21,384 bases of DNA from the NCBI GenBank assembly GCA_900756035.1, contig CAAEIR010000164.1, positions 1 to 21,384 of the forward strand. The letters run 5' to 3'. The notes beneath the pieces were generated by a model that was not told the DNA's origin, did no database searches, and worked only from the letters and a program-made list of their open reading frames with translations. This DNA is from an uncultured Anaerostipes sp. Lineage in GTDB: Bacteria; Bacillota; Clostridia; Lachnospirales; Lachnospiraceae. This document shows, piece after piece, positions 15,098 to 21,384 of the stretch. The position numbers were made by a program, and so were the translations under genes. How positions within the stretch are numbered: the stretch's first letter is position 1; each line of letters starts with the position of its first letter.

Positions 15098-15631
15098 ATG
15101 AAGATTTTGGTACTTGAGGGAAGCCCTCATAAAAAAGGTTCTTCCAATACCCTTGCAGAGCAATTTATCAAAGGCGCGGAAGAAGTCGGGCATAATGTAA
15201 AGGTGTTGGATGTGGCACATATGAATATTCATCCATGTCAGGGGTGTGATGTTTGTGGTATGCGTGGAAGCTGTGTACAAAATGATGATATGCAGATTGT
15301 TGAGCAGGAAATGAGAAGTGCAGATATGGTGGCTTTTGTTTCACCCATTTATTACTTTGGGATGTCAGCACAGCTGAAACTGGTAATTGACCGTTTTTAC
15401 AGTTTCAACAGCAGTATTTCAGGAAAAGGTCTGAAAACGCTCCTTATTGCAGCAGCATGGGACAGCAATCCTAAGACATTGGGTTATTTAAAAGACCACT
15501 ATTTGGGGATTTGCGATTATCTTGGCTTTGAGGATTGTGGCATGATTCTTGGAACGGGATGCGGAACCGCATCTATGACTCGTGGAACTGAACACATGGA
15601 TGTCGCTTATAAACTTGGAAAATCTATCTGA
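15098..15631 (+). CDS. Flavodoxin-family NAD(P)H-dependent oxidoreductase (177 aa)
   Basis: A flavodoxin-like fold with an FMN phosphate loop near the start (GSPHKKGSSNTLAEQF, residues 8-23), a PCQGCDVC..GSC Cys cluster at about residues 47-60, and SPIYYFGMSAQLKLVIDRFY, typical of the NADPH-dependent FMN reductase/iron-sulfur flavoprotein group. It lacks the full cysteine spacing I would need to call a 4Fe-4S cluster with certainty. AGGAGG (15083-15088) precedes the ATG. It is probably translated from the same mRNA as the aldo/keto reductase and may share a redox detoxification role; that pairing is inferred. Confidence 0.85.
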   Translation: MKILVLEGSPHKKGSSNTLAEQFIKGAEEVGHNVKVLDVAHMNIHPCQGCDVCGMRGSCVQNDDMQIVEQEMRSADMVAFVSPIYYFGMSAQLKLVIDRFYSFNSSISGKGLKTLLIAAAWDSNPKTLGYLKDHYLGICDYLGFEDCGMILGTGCGTASMTRGTEHMDVAYKLGKSI

Positions 15632-15640
15632 TTGGGGGTC

Positions 15641-15665
15641 TGAACCGCTCCCCGTTAAGTAGACA
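15641..15665 (+). mobile_element. Remnant end of an IS3-type insertion sequence
   Basis: TGAACCGCTCCCCGTTAAGT followed by AGACA resembles the terminal inverted repeat of IS150-group IS3 elements common in clostridia. No partner end or orfA/orfB is seen nearby, so it is a leftover end. Confidence 0.45.
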
Positions 15666-15731
15666 ATTAAAAAAATAAATTTTTTATGCCTCCGGAGAGC
15701 CTGTGAAAGTTTTTCTGTAAATTAAGGATAT

Positions 15732-15774
15732 AAAAGGTCTTCTATGATAAACTCAAAATCATAGAAGGCCTTTT
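15732..15774 (+). terminator. Hairpin just upstream of the IS256-type transposase
   Basis: Arms 15732-15748 and 15758-15774 pair over 17 bp with one wobble and a 9-nt loop, ending in CCTTTT directly before the ATG. It probably blocks read-through into the transposase gene. Confidence 0.65.
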
Positions 15775-15777
15775 ATC

Positions 15778-16625
15778 ATGGCAAGAGAAAAGAAACCTGT
15801 ACACAAAGTACAAGTGAACGATGGAAAGCGAAACATCATCCGGCAGCTTCTTGAGGAGTATGAAATCGAATCTGCCCAGAACATCCAGGATGCTTTCAAA
15901 GATCTGCTGGGCGGAACCATCAAAGAGAGGATGGAATCCGAGATGGACGAACACCTTGGCTATCACAAATCAGAACGTTCCAATTGTAATGACTACCGCA
16001 ATGGCTATAAAACCAAGCAGGTGAATAGCAGCTATGGAAGCATGAAAGTCGAAGTCCCACAGGATCGTAACTCCACCTTCGAGCCTCAGGTGGTAAAGAA
16101 ATGCCAGAAAGATATTTCTGATATCGATCAGAGAAAGAAGCGATAGCCGCTGCCTTTCTAAAGACGGAATACCAGAGGTGCATTGTCCATCAGGTGCGGA
16201 ATACACTGAAATATGTATCAGACAAGCACCGTAAGCCCTTTGCGGCAGATCTCAAAACAATTTACCAGGCACCAACAGAGGAGAAAGCTTTAGAAACCTT
16301 GGAGCGGGTCACGGAAAAATGGTCAGAAAAATACCCGAATTCCATGAAAAGCCGGCACTACAACTGGGAAGTGATCGTCCCCATCTTTAAGTTTTCAACT
16401 ACTGTACACAAGGTTATATATTCCACGAATGCGACCGAGAGCCTGAACGCCGCATACCGGAAGCTGAATCATTAGAGGTGCGTTTTTCCAAGCGATACCG
16501 CCCCTTTAAAAGACTTGTGCTTGTCGACGTTTGAAGCAGCAAAGAAGTGGACGATGCCCATTCGAAACCGGGGGCAAGTATATGGGGAACTGAGCCTTAT
16601 GTATGAAGGCCGGCTGCCTATCTAA
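15778..16625 (+). pseudogene. IS256-family transposase, internally deleted
   Basis: The N-terminal ~118 codons (LLGGTIKERMESEMDEHLGY, then the NDYRNGY and KVEVPQDR segments) are IS256/MULE-type. At about 16130 the sequence jumps from KDISDIDQ to KEAIAAAFLKTEYQRCIVHQ in another frame, so about 110 codons are missing, including the region that normally carries the first two catalytic Asp residues. The last segment keeps STNATESLNAAYRKLN, with the third acidic residue, then has an in-frame TAG at 16473-16475, after which the frame resumes up to GELSLMYEGRLPI and TAA at 16625. Deletion plus nonsense mutation: it cannot make a working enzyme. Confidence 0.85.
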
Positions 16626-16668
16626 AGGAATCCAAAACCTTTTAGGCCAGACGGGAGTCCGGCTGTTC

Positions 16669-16697
16669 TTGACATACGCAAATATGTGCGTTATATA
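16669..16697 (+). promoter_or_regulatory. Strong sigma-A promoter upstream of the MFS gene
   Basis: TTGACA (16669-16674), a 17-nt spacer, TATATA (16692-16697). The predicted start near 16704 falls at the 5' edge of the hairpin at 16705-16738, about 250 nt before the MFS start codon. Confidence 0.7.
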
Positions 16698-16704
16698 TAA
16701 ACCA

Positions 16705-16738
16705 AGGGCTGAACGCTCATAGAGAAGCCTTCAGCCCT
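16705..16738 (+). promoter_or_regulatory. 5'-terminal hairpin in the MFS gene leader
   Basis: AGGGCTGAA and TTCAGCCCT form a perfect 9-bp stem with a 16-nt loop at the predicted transcript 5' end. No T-run follows, so it may stabilise the mRNA or regulate it. The remaining leader up to 16952 has an ATCCGG/CCGGAT pair flanking about 20 nt, but no riboswitch I recognise. Confidence 0.5.
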
Positions 16739-16952
16739 ACTATTATTATAGAAGATATGCTTTTATAGAGTTTTTTTCGCACACTCAAAATCAATGCTGT
16801 CAAGTATAAAGATTTCCGGATAAGAACTTAGGCTTAGGCATTGAATATATATTCCACAGAACATATAATAGATAAGTATCCGGCCCGACGGAGGCGATGT
16901 AATTCCGGATTATATATACTAAAAAAAAACAGCAGCAGAATGGAGAGCTACA

Positions 16953-18218
16953 GTGAACACAGAACAAAAGACTAAATCATTACTAAACCATCCTTTACTC
17001 CAATTACTAAAGAATAACAAAGGAAATCCAAGAACATTAATACTGATGGAGCCTCTATGGGGGATCCCCTTTAATTTAATCACACCATTTGCCACCCTGT
17101 ACATGTATTCACAGGGAGTAACAGACGTCCAAATTGGATTGATTCTGTCGATTGCCATGGTAGTTCAGGTGATTTTTTCTTTCTTTGGCGGAATCTTAAC
17201 GGATAAGCTGGGGCGGAAATTTACAACTATGATGGGCGATTTCTTCGGGTGGAGTGTTGCCTGCCTGATATGGAGCATATCCAATAACTTCTGGCTTTTT
17301 TTGATTGCCATGTTATTTAACTGCTTTGAACAGATTAACCAGACCGCGTGGTATTGTTTGCTTATTGAAGATGCGGAGCCCAAAGATTTGTTGGGAATAT
17401 ATACCTGGGTGAATATAGGCGGTCTGATTGCCATCTTTTTTGCACCGATTTCAGGCTTGCTGATCAATTCGTTTACCGTGATTCCGGTTATCAGGGTTTT
17501 ATATTTGGTCTTTGCCGTGAATATGCTGATTAAGGTAGTAGTTACTTTTCGGTATTGTAAGGAAACCCGGCAGGGAAAGATCCGGATGGCCGAAACAAAG
17601 GATACCTCTTTGTTACATATGTTATATGAATACAAGGAACTGATTCCCAGGGTACTGAAGGATAAGGAGGTTATGAAGGTACTGAGTGTTTCCGTCATAC
17701 TATATATCACAAATATAGTCAGTACTAACTTCTTCAGTTTATATGTGACGCAATGGCTGGGCATAGAATCTCGTTATCTGGCTTTTTTCCCGATTCTGAA
17801 CGCGGCTGTAATGTTAATTTTTATGATTGGGATACAGCATAAACTGGAACTTGTAAAATTTCGGATTCCTATGTGGATTGGATTGGCATTATATGCAATA
17901 GCAGTGATTCTTCTGATACTGGCACCCACAGGCAGTATACCGTTTGTTATTGTTTATGTCTTCGTTGTAGCGGTAGCCGGTTCTCTTGTTATGCCCCGTA
18001 AAGATGCTCTGATTCAGTTGAATATTAATGCGGAGGAGCGGGCCAGGATTAATGCATTAATTATGTCCTTTACAATTGCTTTTTCTTCTCCATTCGGCTA
18101 TTTTGCCGGATGGTTATCAAGTATTGACCGGCGTCTGCCATTTATGTTTTCCTTTGCTTTGTTCCTTGTGGCAATTATTATTGTAGGCCGAATCCGCGAT
18201 CCTGAGTTCTCTAAGTAG
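16953..18218 (+). CDS. Major facilitator superfamily transporter (421 aa)
   Basis: An integral membrane protein of about 12 hydrophobic segments. The MFS motif A is at residues 79-89 (GGILTDKLGRK), in the loop between TM2 and TM3, and a long charged loop at about residues 200-230 marks the middle of the two six-helix halves. It is probably a proton-driven exporter or importer of a small molecule; the substrate cannot be told. The GTG start is supported by GGAGAG (16942-16947) 5 nt upstream. It is a single-gene unit with its own strong promoter and a ~250-nt leader, which suggests post-transcriptional control. No resistance-gene neighbour is present. Confidence 0.88.
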   Translation: MNTEQKTKSLLNHPLLQLLKNNKGNPRTLILMEPLWGIPFNLITPFATLYMYSQGVTDVQIGLILSIAMVVQVIFSFFGGILTDKLGRKFTTMMGDFFGWSVACLIWSISNNFWLFLIAMLFNCFEQINQTAWYCLLIEDAEPKDLLGIYTWVNIGGLIAIFFAPISGLLINSFTVIPVIRVLYLVFAVNMLIKVVVTFRYCKETRQGKIRMAETKDTSLLHMLYEYKELIPRVLKDKEVMKVLSVSVILYITNIVSTNFFSLYVTQWLGIESRYLAFFPILNAAVMLIFMIGIQHKLELVKFRIPMWIGLALYAIAVILLILAPTGSIPFVIVYVFVVAVAGSLVMPRKDALIQLNINAEERARINALIMSFTIAFSSPFGYFAGWLSSIDRRLPFMFSFALFLVAIIIVGRIRDPEFSK

Positions 18219-18300
18219 TCATTTAAGGAATAGTGTCCTCTTATGCCATGGATGATAGAGACTTTGCTATGGGAAAAATACGAAAAATAGAGGCTTGTTA

Positions 18301-18329
18301 TTGACACAAAAAATAGACCTGCGTATAAT
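18301..18329 (+). promoter_or_regulatory. Perfect consensus sigma-A promoter
   Basis: TTGACA (18301-18306), a 17-nt spacer, TATAAT (18324-18329): all 12 hexamer bases match consensus. No ORF of note starts in the next 270 nt. Confidence 0.85.
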
Positions 18330-18335
18330 TATTTT

Positions 18336-18523
18336 AATAAAAAAATGCTTTTAAGAGGGCTGATACTTAAACGATATCTGTTCGTTGTTCAAATCATTGT
18401 TCGTTATCAGACTACACAAAAATCCGATATATATACCGACATTCAGTTGGTCACTGGGAGACAATACTAAAATTAGTCACAAAGAGAGAGTATATAGCAC
18501 AGCGATGTTATTGCTCTCTCTTT
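18336..18523 (+). ncRNA. Candidate small RNA
   Basis: The start is set about 7 nt after the consensus -10 box, and the end at a 10-bp hairpin AAAGAGAGAG (18481-18490) / CTCTCTCTTT (18514-18523). In between, CTGAT and AACGA pair with TCGTT and ATCAG (around 18360-18410) to give a second fold. There is no T-run after the end hairpin, so the 3' end is a guess. No coding frame is convincing. It could instead be the leader of the decayed gene at 18607. Confidence 0.4.
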
Positions 18524-18606
18524 AAATTTATAGAGGGATGCAAAAAAATATTGACAAACCAAATTAAATACAAAAACAGGAAAAGTGAAAGAGAACAGAA
18601 GCAACG

Positions 18607-19110
18607 ATGGAAGAATTGAAAAAAATATATGAATCGGCTTCAAGGATTCAGAAATTAGAGCCATGGGAATTGCTGTAGGATATGGAAATCATAGGGATAT
18701 AGGCGGATAAAGATCCTGAAAACACAGTGTTTTACAGCATATTGGGAAAAGGCGGAGACTGTTATTGTATTTCGGTCTATGAAGGATATGATGCTTTTAA
18801 CAGCTTTTTGATGCTGACTATGCAGGAACGGATGAATTTGTCGGTGGAATGTGCAATGTTTAATCAGCACAATTTTACCTGCTACTGGGGAAACCGGGAA
18901 GAATTATCAGCGAAGCAGAGAGAAATAATCAAAACACTGGGATATAAATATCGCGGTAAAAATAACTAGCTGCATTTTATGTCCTATGAACCGGGGGATT
19001 ATCCATACAATCTGAATCAGAATGAGGTGTTACGGATGAAGAACTATAGGAGAATTAAGCAGGGGGTTGAGCATAATAAAAATTCAGAATTTAGGGAATA
19101 TAAATCGTGA
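18607..19110 (+). pseudogene. Decayed hypothetical gene with three in-frame amber codons
   Basis: From ATG at 18607 one frame reads MEELKKIYESASRIQKLEPW..., interrupted by TAG at 18676, 18700 and 18967 yet otherwise protein-like on both sides of each stop (for example VFYSILGKGGDCYCISVYEG, then CYWGNREELSAKQREIIKTL, then MSYEPGDYPYNLNQNEVLRM). It resembles an uncharacterised clostridial family of ~170-residue proteins whose number I cannot state with certainty (DUF7309/DUF6930-like). The last part is scrambled from about 19040 on. Two stops fit TGG-to-TAG and one CAG-to-TAG changes. TAG is a normal stop elsewhere in the window (HNH, LysR and MFS genes), so recoding is unlikely. Confidence 0.65.
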
Positions 19111-19188
19111 ATTGGAAATAATTCAGTAAATAATTGCTAATTTTATGGCTTTTTAGAATTAATCGGAGATATGAACAATCCCGGAAAT

Positions 19189-19310
19189 TTCTGATATCAA
19201 TATTGAGATAGTAAAGAAATCAGTAGAATGGGGAGCAATTCTGTCCGCTGCAGGCTGAAAGTCAGAACAGACATATAGTTATATGACAAAACGCGGACAA
19301 ATATAGTTGA
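19189..19310 (+). pseudogene. Short coding-like remnant
   Basis: One frame reads DINIEIVKKSVEWGAILSAA, then G and an in-frame TGA, then KSEQTYSYMTKRGQI and TAG. It is protein-like but has no start codon. I do not recognise the family. The rest of the 19111-19394 gap holds nothing else besides the promoter of the next gene. Confidence 0.3.
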
Positions 19311-19344
19311 CCCAATTAGTTACCTGCAAATTATTGTATGTTTT

Positions 19345-19373
19345 TTGAAAAAAATATCTTAAACTGATGATAA
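19345..19373 (+). promoter_or_regulatory. Possible promoter of the 554-aa gene
   Basis: TTGAAA (19345-19350), a 17-nt spacer, TGATAA (19368-19373). The -10 box is weak. The start would lie just before the GAGG ribosome binding site, giving a very short leader. Confidence 0.35.
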
Positions 19374-19394
19374 AATATGATGTGAGGTAAAAAT

Positions 19395-21059
19395 ATGCTG
19401 GAACATACAGGTGTTTTATTTACTTATCTTATTGCGCTCAAAGATGATGAAACAGACCGAATATCAGTCAGCGGAATTAATAGTTTGCAATGCCTTTTAA
19501 AAGACTTTCCATTGCGTATAGCGGAATTGAAGGAAGAAGCAGAATGGACAAATCCGGAGGATATCCTTGAAATATACTGTATTTTTGGCGCCAATCCACA
19601 GACAAAGGCTTTTATGGATCAAATCAGGAAAGTTCAAAATCTTGTGTATAATAATATTCTTACTAATAAGGATTTTGATTACCAGGCTTTTATTCTGCAG
19701 AATTTAGCAGAACAGGAAAAAAAGAAGTGTTTTTCAGAGCATGTCGCCTGGATAATCACTTATCACACATTCTGCTTTGAACGGTTGTATGCTTTACAGC
19801 AGTTTCAGTTTACCCAAGCAGACGATATGTTGGAAGTATGCTGTCTGGGACTGGGATTGGAATATGAAGATAACAGACGTCTGTGGATGCAGAGTGCGGT
19901 AGAAATATGGATGGAGCGTGAAGCCCCCCGATTATATGGCAGACAGGTAACGATTAACTCCTATTGGCTAAACGATTTAAAGGGAAGACGAATTATTGGA
20001 GTGTTGCCTGAAAATGATGGCGACGGATATTTCCTCTTAGTGGAAGGCGGTAAAAAGGTTCGATTGGCAGCTGGTTCGGCAGCTTACAGAAATGAGAAGA
20101 TTGGAGTTAGGGATATCAATATATTCAGTATCAATGATTTAAATATAATTGAAAATAATCCAATTTATTCTTATGGAATTTACTTTCAGCCTTATGAGAT
20201 TTTTGAGGATTGGCAGAAAGTATTTCAATATGCTATTGCAGTTCTGGATGTGGAATGGACACCGGATACACTTCAAAAGGTCTATGAATTATTTTTAGAT
20301 TTTATGAAGAATCAAATTTGTGAATTTGTGGAGACGCCCGCGATCTTGGAAAAAGAAATATTTTTCAAAACTTTTTTGAAGACAATTAATAAAAAGAGAG
20401 AATATCTATGCTGTAAGGAAGATGCAATTGTTTCGAGTGACTGGTTCAAGACAGTAGAAAACAGGTTTGTTTATCTGAACAATATATATACTTTATTAGA
20501 ACGGAATTATCCAAAAGAAATTCGTGAGATGAATCATACAAAAACTTTTGAGCTGTCGGATTTCAGAGGTTTGTTGGATGCATCGGAGGCGGGGACTGCC
20601 TATCAAAAAGGGATGATTTGGGAAGAGACGGCGGCCTATATGTTAGAGCGGATTGAGGGGTTAAAAATAAACGGCAGACGCCTGCGTGTTGACAGGCAGG
20701 AGATCGATTTATGTTGTGTCAATGTTTCTGTAAAAGAAAAATTATGGAAGCTTGGTGCTTTAATTCTGGTGGAATGTAAAAATTGGAGCAGTAAGGCGGA
20801 TGTCAGTGTTATTCGCAGTATTGGACAAATTATGTATATGAAAGGAACTACTGCAACGTTACTGTTTAGCAAACAAGGAGTTACCAGTGAAGCAAAAGAT
20901 GAAATATTACAGTTGGCACTTAAAGGTGAATATGTTTTATGCATTACTAAAAGTGATTTGTTGGCCGTTAGGGAAAAGGAAGATTTCAATAAGCTTTTAC
21001 TAAGAAAATGGTGCGAAGTGGAAGAAAGGATAGCGGATGATGTGAGACTTTTGGGATAA
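19395..21059 (+). CDS. Protein with C-terminal Mrr-like PD-(D/E)XK nuclease domain (554 aa)
   Basis: The first ~390 residues are helix-rich and unrecognised, with many Trp, Tyr and Glu. Residues about 400-525 form a nuclease domain: E410/E411 in KGMIWEETAAYML, D438 (EIDL), then E460-C-K462-N-W, followed by IRSIGQIMYMKGTTATLLFS as the Mrr-type core helix and strand. This is the fold of type IV/Mrr-like and many defence effectors. It may cut DNA when the N-terminal part senses something; the N-terminal role is unknown. The ATG is preceded by GAGG (19384-19387). It is a single gene, followed after ~125 nt by another nuclease-type ORF, so the two might form one system, although the second has its own promoter. 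Confidence 0.65.
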   Translation: MLEHTGVLFTYLIALKDDETDRISVSGINSLQCLLKDFPLRIAELKEEAEWTNPEDILEIYCIFGANPQTKAFMDQIRKVQNLVYNNILTNKDFDYQAFILQNLAEQEKKKCFSEHVAWIITYHTFCFERLYALQQFQFTQADDMLEVCCLGLGLEYEDNRRLWMQSAVEIWMEREAPRLYGRQVTINSYWLNDLKGRRIIGVLPENDGDGYFLLVEGGKKVRLAAGSAAYRNEKIGVRDINIFSINDLNIIENNPIYSYGIYFQPYEIFEDWQKVFQYAIAVLDVEWTPDTLQKVYELFLDFMKNQICEFVETPAILEKEIFFKTFLKTINKKREYLCCKEDAIVSSDWFKTVENRFVYLNNIYTLLERNYPKEIREMNHTKTFELSDFRGLLDASEAGTAYQKGMIWEETAAYMLERIEGLKINGRRLRVDRQEIDLCCVNVSVKEKLWKLGALILVECKNWSSKADVSVIRSIGQIMYMKGTTATLLFSKQGVTSEAKDEILQLALKGEYVLCITKSDLLAVREKEDFNKLLLRKWCEVEERIADDVRLLG

Positions 21060-21159
21060 TAAATTTATTGCACAGAAACACTTTTTTATTTGTGGCCAGA
21101 TAGAAAATTATAGTATAAAGTGTCTGTACGATATTTTATATAAATGGATGGAATTAAGA

Positions 21160-21168
21160 TGCTATAAT
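21160..21168 (+). promoter_or_regulatory. Extended -10 promoter of the last gene
   Basis: TG-C-TATAAT is an extended -10 box; no good -35 box is visible. The start near 21175 would fall at the ribosome binding site AGGAG, giving an almost leaderless mRNA. Confidence 0.5.
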
Positions 21169-21184
21169 GCACAGGAGATAAAAT

Positions 21185-21384
21185 ATGGCAGATTATGATT
21201 TTTACACTTTATTTGATTCATTGGAATTTCAGGATTTTGCCCGGGATATGGTACAAATACGAGAGGGAATTACTTTTGAATCTTTTGCGAGAGGGACAGA
21301 TCTGGGAATCGATGGAAGATATGTTTTAAAGGATGGCAGTGTAATTATTTTCCAGGCCAAAAGCATTAGAAATACGAGTGGGAA
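21185..21384 (+). CDS. N-terminal nuclease domain of a larger protein (cut by window end)
   Basis: Sixty-six codons are visible from ATG, with AGGAG about 8 nt upstream. The segment shows E14 or E27, then D39-LGI-D43-G, then Q57-A-K59: the G-x-D-x-G-I-D-G...Q-x-K pattern of Mrr-like restriction-endonuclease domains that start many STAND (nSTAND3-type) NTPases and Avs-like proteins. It parallels the start of the 1518-residue protein at 978 (D49...Q63-C-K65), but the two are not close copies. Whether an NTPase follows cannot be seen. Confidence 0.65.
   Translation, partial: MADYDFYTLFDSLEFQDFARDMVQIREGITFESFARGTDLGIDGRYVLKDGSVIIFQAKSIRNTSG

Noticed and set aside
18540..18590. Second promoter (TTGACA near 18552) for the gene at 18607
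   Set aside because: No acceptable -10 box at 16-18 nt spacing.
18676..18969. Amber codon recoding in this genome
   Set aside because: TAG is a normal stop for the HNH, LysR and MFS genes in the same window.

Overview
The window looks like accessory DNA from a low-GC Firmicute, most likely a Lachnospiraceae-type gut clostridium. The basis is AT-rich coding, AGGAGG-type ribosome binding sites, clostridial-style sigma-A promoters, insertion sequences of the IS1182 and IS256 types, and a LysR / aldo-keto reductase / flavodoxin gene set of the kind seen in that family. No database search was possible, so the taxonomy is an inference.

Region 1 (1-12.7 kb) is a defence-island-like array of stand-alone genes, all on the + strand: the 3' end of an HNH endonuclease gene, a 1518-residue nuclease-STAND NTPase, a YhcG/DUF1016 PD-(D/E)XK protein, a 437-residue protein with an altered HNH_5-like zinc domain, and a GIY-YIG/DUF4357 protein. 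The genes are not packed into an operon. They are separated by 0.4-0.7 kb non-coding stretches, and four of these carry diverged copies (A-D) of one repeat whose core reads like the HVETV..LLSK tail of RlmD/RumA 23S rRNA methyltransferases, a known integration target of conjugative elements. The array therefore looks like a series of single-gene modules, each bounded by an old attachment-site-like repeat. An IS1182-type element with a frameshifted transposase start sits between repeat C and the 437-residue gene.

Next to the right end of that IS, on the - strand, is the oddest object here. A perfect tRNA 3' part (T arm, acceptor strand, encoded CCA) lies upstream of a matching tRNA 5' part (acceptor strand, D arm), 119 nt apart, behind its own promoter. 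This is a circularly permuted tRNA-like arrangement, although a normal anticodon arm cannot be rebuilt from it.

Region 2 (12.7-15.6 kb) is metabolic: a LysR regulator, a frameshifted MerR-like regulator, an aldo/keto reductase and a small flavoprotein. Region 3 (15.6-16.6 kb) is IS debris: one IS3-type end and an internally deleted IS256-type transposase. Region 4 (16.6-19.4 kb) holds an MFS transporter behind a strong promoter, then a perfect consensus promoter with no ORF behind it (candidate small RNA), and a pseudogene with three in-frame amber codons. Region 5 (19.4 kb to the end) returns to defence-like genes: a 554-residue protein with a C-terminal Mrr-like nuclease domain, and the start of a protein with an N-terminal D...QxK nuclease domain, probably another nuclease-NTPase fusion.

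Most defence-like proteins here carry a nuclease fold of a different class (HNH, PD-(D/E)XK, GIY-YIG), which suggests stacking of independent single-gene anti-phage or anti-plasmid systems rather than one multi-gene pathway.
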